A model generated the notes under the pieces. It did not search any database. It had not been told where the DNA came from and was given only the letters and a program-made list of their open reading frames with translations. A DNA stretch of 26,594 bases from Saccoglossus kowalevskii (taxonomy: Eukaryota > Hemichordata > Enteropneusta > Harrimaniidae): positions 136,823 through 163,416 of the forward strand of contig NW_003142803.1 of assembly GCF_000003605.2 (NCBI RefSeq), read 5' to 3'. How positions within the stretch are numbered: position 1 is the stretch's first letter; every line of letters starts with the position of its first letter. Both the position numbers and the translations under genes were made by a program. This document shows, one piece after another, positions 10,164-18,542 of the stretch.

Positions 10164-10198
10164 AATCAATGGCCGATATAGACTCTCACGGACGACAC

Positions 10199-10867
10199 TT
10201 GCTGCAGTTTATGNNNNNNNNNNNNNNNNNNNNNNNNNNNNNNNNNNNNNNNNNNNNNNNNNNNNNNNNNNNNNNNNNNNNNNNNNNNNNNNNNNNNNNN
10301 NNNNNNNNNNNNNNNNNNNNNNNNNNNNNNNNNNNNNNNNNNNNNNNNNNNNNNNNNNNNNNNNNNNNNNNNNNNNNNNNNNNNNNNNNNNNNNNNNNNN
10401 NNNNNNNNNNNNNNNNNNNNNNNNNNNNNNNNNNNNNNNNNNNNNNNNNNNNNNNNNNNNNNNNNNNNNNNNNNNNNNNNNNNNNNNNNNNNNNNNNNNN
10501 NNNNNNNNNNNNNNNNNNNNNNNNNNNNNNNNNNNNNNNNNNNNNNNNNNNNNNNNNNNNNNNNNNNNNNNNNNNNNNNNNNNNNNNNNNNNNNNNNNNN
10601 NNNNNNNNNNNNNNNNNNNNNNNNNNNNNNNNNNNNNNNNNNNNNNNNNNNNNNNNNNNNNNNNNNNNNNNNNNNNNNNNNNNNNNNNNNNNNNNNNNNN
10701 NNNNNNNNNNNNNNNNNNNNNNNNNNNNNNNNNNNNNNNNNNNNNNNNNNNNNNNNNNNNNNNNNNNNNNNNNNNNNNNNNNNNNNNNNNNNNNNNNNNN
10801 NNNNNNNNNNNATTTTGGTCGCCCCGCAACGTATACCCGACCAAGAGAGCTGCATAAACTGCAGCAA
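10199..10867. repeat. 15-bp inverted repeat flanking the N gap
   Basis: TTGCTGCAGTTTATG (10199-10213) ends exactly at the first N. Its perfect reverse complement CATAAACTGCAGCAA lies at 10853-10867, 42 bp beyond the last N at 10811. The arms may be termini of an unassembled insertion, or the inverted structure may be what stopped the assembly. The unknown 598 bases prevent a decision. Nominal gap length may not be real. Confidence 0.6.
10214..10811. other. Assembly gap (598 N)
   Basis: No sequence is available. Reading frames crossing it are artefacts. Context suggests that at least part of the 5' LTR of the gypsy element is hidden here. Confidence 1.
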
Positions 10868-11273
10868 ACACCATTCAGGAATAAAACAGCAAAGAACTGT
10901 ATTCTTCACCCTACCGCTTCAAACCTACACGCTTACTAAACAAAAACTAAGCGAATAATAAAGATGGCCTCATAATTTGATCACGTGAATTCAAAGTCAG
11001 CACGTAATAGGCTAAGAGAAATTATACGCGTACTATTTACATATATTGATTGCAATGTTCCCGCGAAAAGTAGGTGTCCAGGGTGAGAGATGTTTCTCGA
11101 ATATATACGAAATTATACGAACGTCCGAGTAACTAAATAATTCCATGACAATATCATACTATAGCTTCTTACATGTTTCCATTCTAGTTATTTGTGCACA
11201 GTGGTGAAACTTCAACATTATTGAGGCAATGACTGAATACACGAGCCTTATCTGGGGAAGATGCAACAGGAAG

Positions 11274-11457
11274 TGTATACATTTATTGGAAATGAAAAAT
11301 GTTCAATGTAATGAAAAATTGTAAAATGTTATGGATTCTCATCTGTAAAGAAAAAGTATAATGTGTACACATTTGTTGAAAATGAAAAAAAATATTCAAT
11401 GTAATGACAAAAATTTTAAAATGTTATGCAATCTCATTTGTAAAGAAAAGTATAATT
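11274..11457. repeat. Tandem dimer of a ~90-bp unit
   Basis: Copy 1 (11274-11363) begins TGTATACATTTATTGGAAAT and copy 2 (11364 to about 11457) begins TGTACACATTTGTTGAAAAT. Both continue through matching blocks such as TTCAATGTAATGA, AAAATGTTATG and TCTCAT.TGTAAAGAAAA. The copies differ by substitutions and small indels, so the duplication is not recent. The region is AT-rich with no coding potential. Confidence 0.85.
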
Positions 11458-11559
11458 TTCAAGTATTCGGTCATGCTGGTCAATTTATTGAGTTGTACAT
11501 GAATTGGTGAGATGAATATCATGTACAGAAAGATTGCCTACTTTTGATATCTACACTTG

Positions 11560-11780
11560 ATATCAACCTCACCAATAACGGTGAGATTTTTGGCCGTGTA
11601 AGTGGTGTGTAATCTTGAAAAAATGAAACTGTTAACATAAAACAGTTTAAAGACCAGAATCCAAATTCACCAATTTATTGGTAGGAATCGAACTTCTCGT
11701 TGATAAATGGTGAGAACTATAAATTTGCGAGAAAATGTATCTACATAATTGAAATCCAATTATCACCAATACCGATGAGA
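11560..11780. repeat. Degenerate CACCAAT/GGTGAGA-type repeats
   Basis: Several short related motifs recur: TCACCAATAACGGTGAGA near 11570, CACCAATTTATTGGTAGG near 11668 (containing the palindrome ACCAATTTATTGGT), AAATGGTGAGAA near 11705 and ATCACCAATACCGATGAGAA near 11762. Each tends to be locally palindromic. This looks like a decayed minisatellite or repeated hairpin unit with a spacing of about 95 bp. Unit boundaries cannot be set by eye. Confidence 0.4.
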
Positions 11781-11889
11781 ATATGAAGTCTTGCCAAACT
11801 GCGAGAATTATATATACCAAAAAAATTTAAATTAAATTATCCATTGTAATAGTGAGTAATCGAACGGTGGCTGTAGTTCATATGGCAAT

Positions 11890-12548
11890 TTGTAAGCTTT
11901 TCCTTAGCAGAAACATGTACAAATTGTTGTCTTCCATTGCCTGAATTTGTAAGTTCACAGGCTCTTGTGCCCGTGCAATTTTCAACAAATCTGTCAGGGT
12001 AGCATTTTCTCTCTCAATAAGATTTCCACGCAAATTTGGTGCATAGCTTGATCCCTAATGTATTCATCACCAAGTTCACCAAACTCACAAGTTGATGCAC
12101 GTTGTCTGAGCCTACATAAAAACTGGTCAACAGTTTCATCACTCGCCTGGCTAAATTGTCTGAAACATGTGTCTCTCAAACGGTACATTTGTTTTCGGTA
12201 TGAAATGATCGTTCAATACTTGAAGAGTGTCCTTGTAATCTTTCTCTGTAGCTTCGCCTACCAGGGTGATGTAGATTTCCTGAACTTCTATCCCAGCTGT
12301 ATGCAACAGTAATGCTCCTGTTTTGTGAATCAGATATTACATCTTTGCTCATCAAATACAATTCAAAGGCTCTCCTTTTTTCCATTGCTGAGAAATGGAA
12401 TTTGGGACCTCTTTGACATCAAAACTGTGTAGGCATTCAATATCTATAGGCGCCGTATTTACCACAATAGCTGCTCCGTTTCATTCAGCAATTTTCAATC
12501 ATCCACAGTCAGTTTTCTCTCAAAATTGGTTTGGTAGATTCTCTTTAA
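11890..12548 (-). pseudogene. Gag fragment of a second gypsy-type retroelement
   Basis: Minus-strand frames give pieces of a gag polyprotein of the kind found in many invertebrate gypsy elements. The pieces are DVKEVPNSISQQW (about 12385-12425); EKRRAFELYLMSKDVISDSQ (12176-12385 frame); YRLRDTCFRQFSQASDETVD, FLCRLRQRASTCEF and EYIRDQAMHQIC (11994-12188); then, after a frame change, IERENATLTDLLKIARAQE (about 11935-12020). It belongs to the LTR and primer-binding site immediately upstream. The zinc knuckle and all of pol are missing, so the copy is cut off near 11890. It is not part of the element at 2958-10170, whose gag is different in sequence. Confidence 0.75.
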
Positions 12549-12566
12549 CTTTAATCCTTGTCGCCA
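12549..12566 (-). promoter_or_regulatory. Primer-binding site of the second gypsy-type element
   Basis: On the minus strand the sequence reads TGGCGACAAGGATTAAAG. It starts with TGG just inside the LTR end and precedes the gag fragment. This fixes the LTR boundary near 12567 and the orientation of the element. Confidence 0.6.
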
Positions 12567-12722
12567 GATATAATATACCGATGGATGGTAAGAGATGTGA
12601 ATGATACACACATGAACTTCAACTATTTATTCAGTGGACAGCCAATACTAGTTCCTAACTCTGAAGGTACAATGCATCATGGGTAGAGAGGGCAAAGGTC
12701 CTCCACAATACTTAATACTACA
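12567..12722 (-). repeat. LTR of the second gypsy-type element (~156 bp)
   Basis: The minus-strand sequence begins TGTAGTATTAAGTATTGTGG at 12722, the TG start expected of an LTR. It contains an AATAAA polyadenylation-type signal (GAATAAATAGTTG, about 12625) and ends two or so bases before the primer-binding site. It is short but within the range for small gypsy elements. No second copy is present in the window, so the 5' boundary rests on the TG start and context. Confidence 0.6.
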
Positions 12723-12729
12723 GTCTGGG

Positions 12730-15002
12730 AGAAGGGCAAGAGCATGGAAACATTATTTTTAGATTATCTTACAAAATATGGTAAGGTCTATTAAATGCAA
12801 ACAGTGAAAATGGTGTCAAAATAGTGACAAACCATGATATTTTTACTGCACATATAATGCATTTTGTAATCATGTCAGATCCGAAACTGTTAACGTTTCT
12901 TTTCGGGCGTGGTCAGCATGTTTTAAAATATAATGATGGGGTCGGCCCCCCACTTTTTTATTTGATAGGGGTTTGGTCAATTCAAATTAACAGCTAGCAA
13001 AATGAAATCTGCCGACCACCCCCCCCCCCCCAGGCCAAAGTAACTGACCAATCTCTAAGGGCATATGAGATTGAGTTGAATTCTGCAGGTAAAATACGTT
13101 TTGACTGTCATCTATTGCCCGCTGTTATCGCGTGCTAGCTATCACTGTCAAGCTTTTATTGCTTGTCAGCTAAAAGAAATTGTCAAACAGAAAGTTTTCA
13201 TACCAAGTAATGCTTTTCTACGAATTATCTTATAGCACATTGGCTTACCAATACAACAATGTACATGTTTATAATACTTGCCAAATATTTTGTTAATATA
13301 CTTGTAAGCATTGAATTATATGTCTATAAAACTCACCGTACATATACAGTATATGGGCTTATTATATCTATATATTGCACCACAGACACACTATACTGGT
13401 CTGCATATATTCTGTTTTCACTTCATTTCTCCATAAACAAACAAGTGGTTGCTTCCGTTGTATGCAAATAATTATATGATCAATTCATTGTATTCAAATA
13501 ATTTTTTTTTGGTTTATGTCTTCATGTATAAATAATTCGTGTGAAAAAATTATATGAATATATTGCAATTCTAAAATTATTATATATAATACACGTATAC
13601 CATGAAAAAAAAAATCATATGAATAAATTAATAAACTGTTCTCATAGAGTTATATATATATATGTCACGTGCGTCAGGCATACATGGTTCTCCAGGCGCC
13701 GTCGGAAACAAGTTCTACTACATAGGAATTGCCGTAGTCTAATCAATTTAAATCAATCAGCGATAGTCTTTTTAATCAATCCTCCACAATTTTCATTTTT
13801 CAATCTTGTCCTGTTTGAAACTTGACGACGAAGAGACTAATGCTTTGTATCTAGCAACATTTCAGACAATTGTCGATGTATTCTCTCAGGGATGGGGCGG
13901 AGTACTCTGGAGGGGGCGATGTACTCTGGGGAGGGTGTTTGTTCACAACTTAGAAGAATCAAATACATGTGGACGACTTTTTCGGAAGGTCAAACAGTAC
14001 CATTTTTTTTTAGACATCGTCTATCTCACGTCATACTAGCACACATAAACTCAAAATTACAATAGTGATTATAATTCATCGTCGACGGTGACGGAGGTGG
14101 TGCCTCTCTGATTAATTTATTGTGCATGAAGTACACAGTTTAAAACAAAGAAAACGGGAGGTATTCAACAGAAAGTTGTCCAGCCATGCGAAGCGAGAAG
14201 AGCTGTTGGTACAATATGCTCGTATTCAACTGCATGTACCATGGATTGTACCTTGGCTACTATGTGCCACCGTGTAACTGTATCGAGCGGTGTATTTGAG
14301 GCGATACATTTAAAACGATTTCGCGCAGACACTATTGTCATTCAGACAAATGAACTCACCGATTATTTAGCGTATTCTCCAAGACAATGTTTTCAAACTG
14401 GGCTGCATATTGTGCTTACGTCGTTATTCAGAGAGAATGTGGCACTTGTATTGAGTCGCAGAATAATTTACTCATTCTTAGAATGCTTATCCGGTCAAGA
14501 CGAAAGTGGTAGTAGCATGACGCCATCATAATTACAACTTACGCGAATCTATAAAACAAACAAGTACTTTTGGTACATTTGCACAACTTGAAATGTCTCT
14601 CATTACCGCCCACTTCCTCCCCACCATCCTCATTAACATTCCCCCAAAATAACTGCAACGTACATTTTCTCAAATTATCATGCCACTCACATTATCACAC
14701 TTCCCATCGCATACGGTGCCCCCATATGTCGGCCTAAACCACGCGCATTTGCTTCTACCATTTCATAGGTCAACTGGTCATAATACGTTGATGACAGGTT
14801 CATTGTGGATAAGTATTCCATCCCACGTTTATGACTATCAAAAATACGCTAAATGTACACTATGCAGACGATGAACAGTGCTACAAATTAAACGCATTCG
14901 CAACACAGAAAATTGGATCACCTGAAATTTGAAGAAAAACAATCTGTTTAATAGGGGTTACTAACTACTATGGGAAATATGAGACACATTCACCTAATTA
15001 GG
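12730..15002. other. Non-coding stretch with simple repeats
   Basis: No gene is recognised. The region holds a C13 tract (13019-13031) next to a GGTCGGCCCCCC block (about 12942), an AT run at 13651-13663, and a short tandem pair of about 19 bp sharing TACTCTGGRGGGG (13894-13938). ORFs of 60-96 codons occur but have no motif and look like chance. Very AT-rich segments at 13250-13650 are typical of intergenic DNA. Confidence 0.5.
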
Positions 15003-15404
15003 TCATTCCTCTTCCAATCTACTGGCTACTGTATATAATTGGCACATTGTTTGTTGTTCACGTGTTCGCATTTTGCGCCCAACCCTCGGGAGTACAACGT
15101 ATTCCCGGAAACGAAATCTAATGAAACTACTTACTGCATACGACGTCCCTGCACGTAGAAGTTTCATAATAGCCTTTGGGTCACCGTTCCTCTTCCCCGT
15201 GATTATTGAAAACGCACACGACTGAAACGTCTCGTATCGGTGGTTTCTAGCTCCCAGGAGCATGTCACTATTCTCTCTGCTACTTAGAAAATCTGCTTGG
15301 CTAACTTCAATTTGTATGTCTGCCTCTGTATAGTTTACAACGTTGATCGCCGATGCTCTTCCAATTCCCAGGATGAAGGAAAGCAGGAGACAACATATGA
15401 ACAT
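15003..15404 (-). CDS. Possible secreted peptide-precursor exon (unrecognised)
   Basis: I do not recognise this protein. The minus ORF begins with a textbook signal peptide: Met, a hydrophobic core (FICCLLLSFILGIG), then RASA, giving a likely cleavage after residue 19. The rest has an N-glycosylation sequon (NYT), a GARNHR basic site and, further on, FQSCAFSIITGKR. GKR is the signal for amidation plus dibasic cleavage used in neuropeptide precursors. After KLLRAGTSYA the DNA reads GTAAGTAG, a good splice donor. The open frame beyond it (to 15003) may therefore be intron, with exon 1 being about 15128-15404. The single Cys in the putative mature part and the lack of repeated peptides are unusual. 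No upstream promoter element is clear. It could be a chance ORF; the signal peptide and donor together argue moderately for a real exon. Confidence 0.35.
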   Translation of the reverse strand: MFICCLLLSFILGIGRASAINVVNYTEADIQIEVSQADFLSSRENSDMLLGARNHRYETFQSCAFSIITGKRNGDPKAIMKLLRAGTSYAVSSFIRFRFREYVVLPRVGRKMRTREQQTMCQLYTVASRLEEE

Positions 15405-15752
15405 TGTATTAGGGTATTGTCGTAATTAGGCGAGAGTTAACTAAGTAAAGTGACCCTTAGGTTGGGACTGGGATTGGGTAACAAGCGTAATTACCCGCTT
15501 GCCTTATCGCCTTGGAGGCTGCTCTCATCTGTGTATTTCCGCAAAGGGAAAGCGCTACACGTAATAAAGATGGTTAATTCTGCCTACGACTGTGCATTTT
15601 ACACGGAATTTTACTGCTTTATTAATTTCATGCAGCAAGACGCTATTGTTTTGTTGTCGTTATTTTCTATGAACAAATATCACGGTGAAATATGTATCTA
15701 AATCACTATCTTTAACTGCACCGCACTTTAAAAGAACACGCCGTTTTAGACT

Positions 15753-16080
15753 ATCCTCGGGGGCGGAGCTACGTCACAGACGTTCTACGTTGCTAAGACG
15801 CGCACCACTGTACCACGTATTTCTATGGGCTTTGTGCGCGCTGCTGTGGAACGCCGGTGGAGCCGGTGAAAACTCGAGAAAACAACACAAACTCAACTTT
15901 GAAGTAATCCTGAACAACCAAATTCATATATATTACACACGTAGGGCTAATCTTGTTACACTGTTCAGGGGATTCTCAACAACCATCGCAAAGTACCGTT
16001 TTCTGCGAGTTTTTGGTCTTTGTTTTCACCGCGAGGGTTGCCAGGCGGTAGAAAATGCCCGGATGTCCGCGCCCGAGGAT
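15753..16080. repeat. 328-bp segment bounded by imperfect inverted repeats
   Basis: The left end reads ATCCTCGGGGGCGGA (15753-15767) and the reverse complement of the right end reads ATCCTCGGGCGCGGA (16066-16080), 14 of 15 matching. The interior is more GC- and CpG-rich than its surroundings. This is the layout of a small MITE, but I see no target-site duplication. It may also be a CpG-rich promoter in which the symmetry is accidental. Confidence 0.4.
15759..15799. promoter_or_regulatory. GC box and CRE-like cluster
   Basis: Within about 40 bp are GGGGGCGGAGC (Sp/KLF GC-box type), TACGTCAC (CRE-like, one base off TGACGTCA half-site context) and GTTGCTAAGAC (X-box-half like). It lies about 360 bp upstream of the secreted-precursor ORF on that ORF's strand, so it could be its promoter. 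It also overlaps the inverted-repeat segment. Only sequence matches support this. Confidence 0.25.
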
Positions 16081-18383
16081 TCAGTGCACACTGAAAAATA
16101 CATATCGACCGAACGCACATTCTTGCATGTTACGTATTCCGTGACAGTGATCACTGATGGACCGTGATTCAATTAGAAAAACCTCTCAATGACGTATGTG
16201 TCACAAATCAACTTATTTCTAAGCTGCCTGTTTATATACGATTATTTTAAAATATAAAATTACTTTATTATCGGTGGAAATTCCAGCATATTCAATCCTA
16301 TTAATATCAATTACAGAATATGGCAACGTAAATTAATTAGGTCATCGATTTGTTTTAATTCAATGGATCGACAAGTTATTGTCGCATAAACATTTTACGG
16401 TTCGTCACGCAAGAACTTGAGGGCGCATGTAGTTAATACATCTGGAAACTACAGCAACTCACATGGAAATCTTGAAAGCGGGTTAAACTAAAACCAGAAC
16501 GCCTTGAAGGGGATAACGATGAGAGAAGATGAAAAAGGATGGATGATTGTGCGTGCCACGTAACATGCATTTCCTTACACGCCTCAATCGTTTAAATCGA
16601 TAGAGCACCTTGCGTGTAGACTATTGTTGAACATAAATTGAAAATATTTTATAATGTAATTGATACAGGCGAGTCCTTTGAACAAAGTGTGTATTATAAA
16701 TTGATGTTGTAACACATTGTATTGCGTATTTGATGCAAAGGTTTTACAGTCAAGTAACTAGCGTCGTTTTCGCCTGTCGTAAATTATAAACATTGAACAA
16801 ACGACATTGTTATTTCAACGAAACAGTAAATGAAAGATGTAAATTGCTTCATTTGATTGATAGCTTAGCAGAGCGATCACCACTGCGAGGTAATAAGTAC
16901 ACAGTGTTTTGGCGCACGCATATTTGATATTTTAAAATCCGTGAAAATATGTAATCAATTAAAACAATCGATCAAGTCATGATGAACATTGTTCTCCAAG
17001 CATGACATACGTACAAAAGATCCAATGTAATATACACGCCATGGAACTATTCACCGTATTAAATGGGAACTCGGGTTGGTCGCTTTGTTATGTAGTGTCA
17101 CTTTCACGAAACCACGATGGTGTGAATTATAATTGTATTTAAAAAGACGTTACCATGGAGACCTATTTTCCGGTTCCGCTGCCAACGCTGTTTGGATTTC
17201 AGTCACTTCGACACCCTGATGTTTTATTTCTAGTATTTTGTGAAGGGTTTAAATGTGAATGTGCTAGCAGGAAGACTGGATTCGATAATGTTTTAGCTAA
17301 ATATATTCGCTTATTGTATATTATTATTAATACAAAAGATTTAATTTTACTTTAATAATGATATCGTGTTTTGGTTCTTCTGCATGCATGCTGATAATAA
17401 ATGAGCATAACGAATGTAGTATTTTGGGTCGCAAACGGATACAAACAGTTTTTCGTATTTTTTTATGTTGCTGCAAAGCAAATATTATTATTCAATAGAA
17501 CTCACAAGCCAATGAGCAAAACATACAAATTACAAACACAATGTGCCGTTGACATTTTGTCCTGCATATTTACATATGTTTTACATAATTAATGAGGCAT
17601 GCTATCTATATATAGTCAATCTTCGAAGTGTCTACTGTACAAAAAGTAGATGTCAATACCGTCTGATACATCAATTATTTGAACCTCTTGCCAGTATATA
17701 ATATCACATGTCCATATTTATGCAAATTATCCATAATCTCCCTGATGTAGTTCATATAAAGTCATGAAATTGTCAAATTCACATATCGGTTGGAACAGTT
17801 TGATATCATCAGTACGTGCATCCACTGTAACGAGAAAACACAACAGTACAGCTGAAAGTGTTAATACGCTCACGGAATCTGAATACCCGTAGCTGAATAG
17901 GAATCCGATTAATGTTAATCTAACCTTGTTTCATCGTGATGCTATGCTTTAAAAAAATTAAATGACGTTGAATACACTCAGCACGGCTCAATCATAGTCG
18001 CGTCGATGCCATCAACCAGGTTGTTTGTTCGGTTGCCATGGCAATACTGTTTCCTATCCCACGACCCATTCCATTCCATCACAATGCAACATACCAATCA
18101 CCAATATGAAAGTAATCACCACGAGGCGAGGAAGCATCACGTCTTCTTTAAAAGCACAGACACATAGCCATGAATAGCGACCAAGAGACAGCATTGATTT
18201 CACTGTACATGTCACTACACTAAATCACTGCTCTTGAACGTCATGCTTTCTAATTGTCACGGTTTTCATTAATGAGCTAAGCGACATGATTCAATCGACT
18301 ATTATTTGATACAATGGCCATCTAACTATTTTGCGCGCAAGAAATGTGTCAAACACACATGGGAATGCCAATTTCGAGCCATG
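16081..18383. other. Non-coding stretch, no gene recognised
   Basis: AT-rich DNA with many TAAT-type homeodomain-like sites (for example TTAATTAGG near 16335). No ORF here has a motif or convincing splice signals. The plus ORFs at 17155-17355 and 17401-17592 have random-looking, AT-driven composition. The only sharp signal is the X-box at 18032-18045, listed separately. Confidence 0.5.
18032..18045. promoter_or_regulatory. Near-perfect RFX X-box
   Basis: The sequence GTTGCCATGGCAAT differs at one base from the symmetric RFX consensus GTTGCCATGGCAAC. RFX factors bind such imperfect palindromes in promoters of ciliary and neuronal genes. There is no recognised gene start within a few hundred bases, so its target is unknown. 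Confidence 0.4.
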
Positions 18384-18542
18384 TTACCGTGACGAATTGC
18401 GGCATCCCGAGCCGGAATGTCTTTTTAGTTGTGTCCACTGCTTTCTGTTTTGTCTGCGCGTCTCAACGCGTTGCAGCCAGTCGATGTATGTCCGATATTC
18501 ATAAATTGACTTGAAGATCTTGCGTTTAGGGTCCATCTGCAT
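18384..18542 (-). CDS. Small ORF / possible terminal exon (unrecognised)
   Basis: A 52-codon minus ORF from ATG at 18542 to TAA at 18384, more GC-rich than its flanks. An in-frame TAA lies two codons before the ATG. The DNA reads ATATGCAG immediately before a second ATG (18534-18536), so it may instead be an exon entered through an acceptor there. The product is rich in Arg, Lys and Gln, with KIFKSIYEYRTYIDWLQRVE in the middle. That segment resembles the C-terminal helix of trypsin-fold proteases (pattern YxxYIDWI/L), but no upstream exon with a GDSGGP motif is visible, so the similarity is only suggestive. It could also be chance. Confidence 0.2.
   Translation of the reverse strand: MQMDPKRKIFKSIYEYRTYIDWLQRVETRRQNRKQWTQLKRHSGSGCRNSSR

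Larger units (their letters stand above)
2958..10170 (-). mobile_element. Degenerate Ty3/gypsy LTR retrotransposon (internal region)
   Basis: A single minus-strand element with the canonical Ty3/gypsy order: primer-binding site (about 10146-10163), leader, gag (9720 to 8521), protease (7226 to about 6630), reverse transcriptase (about 6220 to 5141), RNase H (5177 to 4764), integrase (about 4460 to 3417) and a pol tail (3408 to 2958). Integrase after RNase H separates it from Ty1/copia. No envelope-like ORF is seen between integrase and the 3' end. Less the 1262-bp DNA transposon inserted at 7231-8492, the internal region is about 5.9 kb, a usual size. Every domain is present in part but split by frameshifts or stops, so it cannot be autonomous. 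I could not find a matching LTR pair. The 5' LTR probably lies in the N gap, and the 3' LTR is missing or cut short near 2750-2950. Confidence 0.9.

Noticed and set aside
10166-10939. Three long ORFs spanning the N gap
   Set aside because: They consist almost entirely of unknown bases and are artefacts.
15128-15404. Resemblance of the precursor-like ORF to galanin (LLG..NHR) or NPY (GKR followed by an LL-rich tail)
   Set aside because: Only a few scattered residues match. The conserved hormone cores are absent, so no family name is justified.
15685-16167. 160-codon plus ORF
   Set aside because: It runs across the inverted-repeat segment, is rich in Arg/His from CpG content, and has no domain, signal peptide or splice context.
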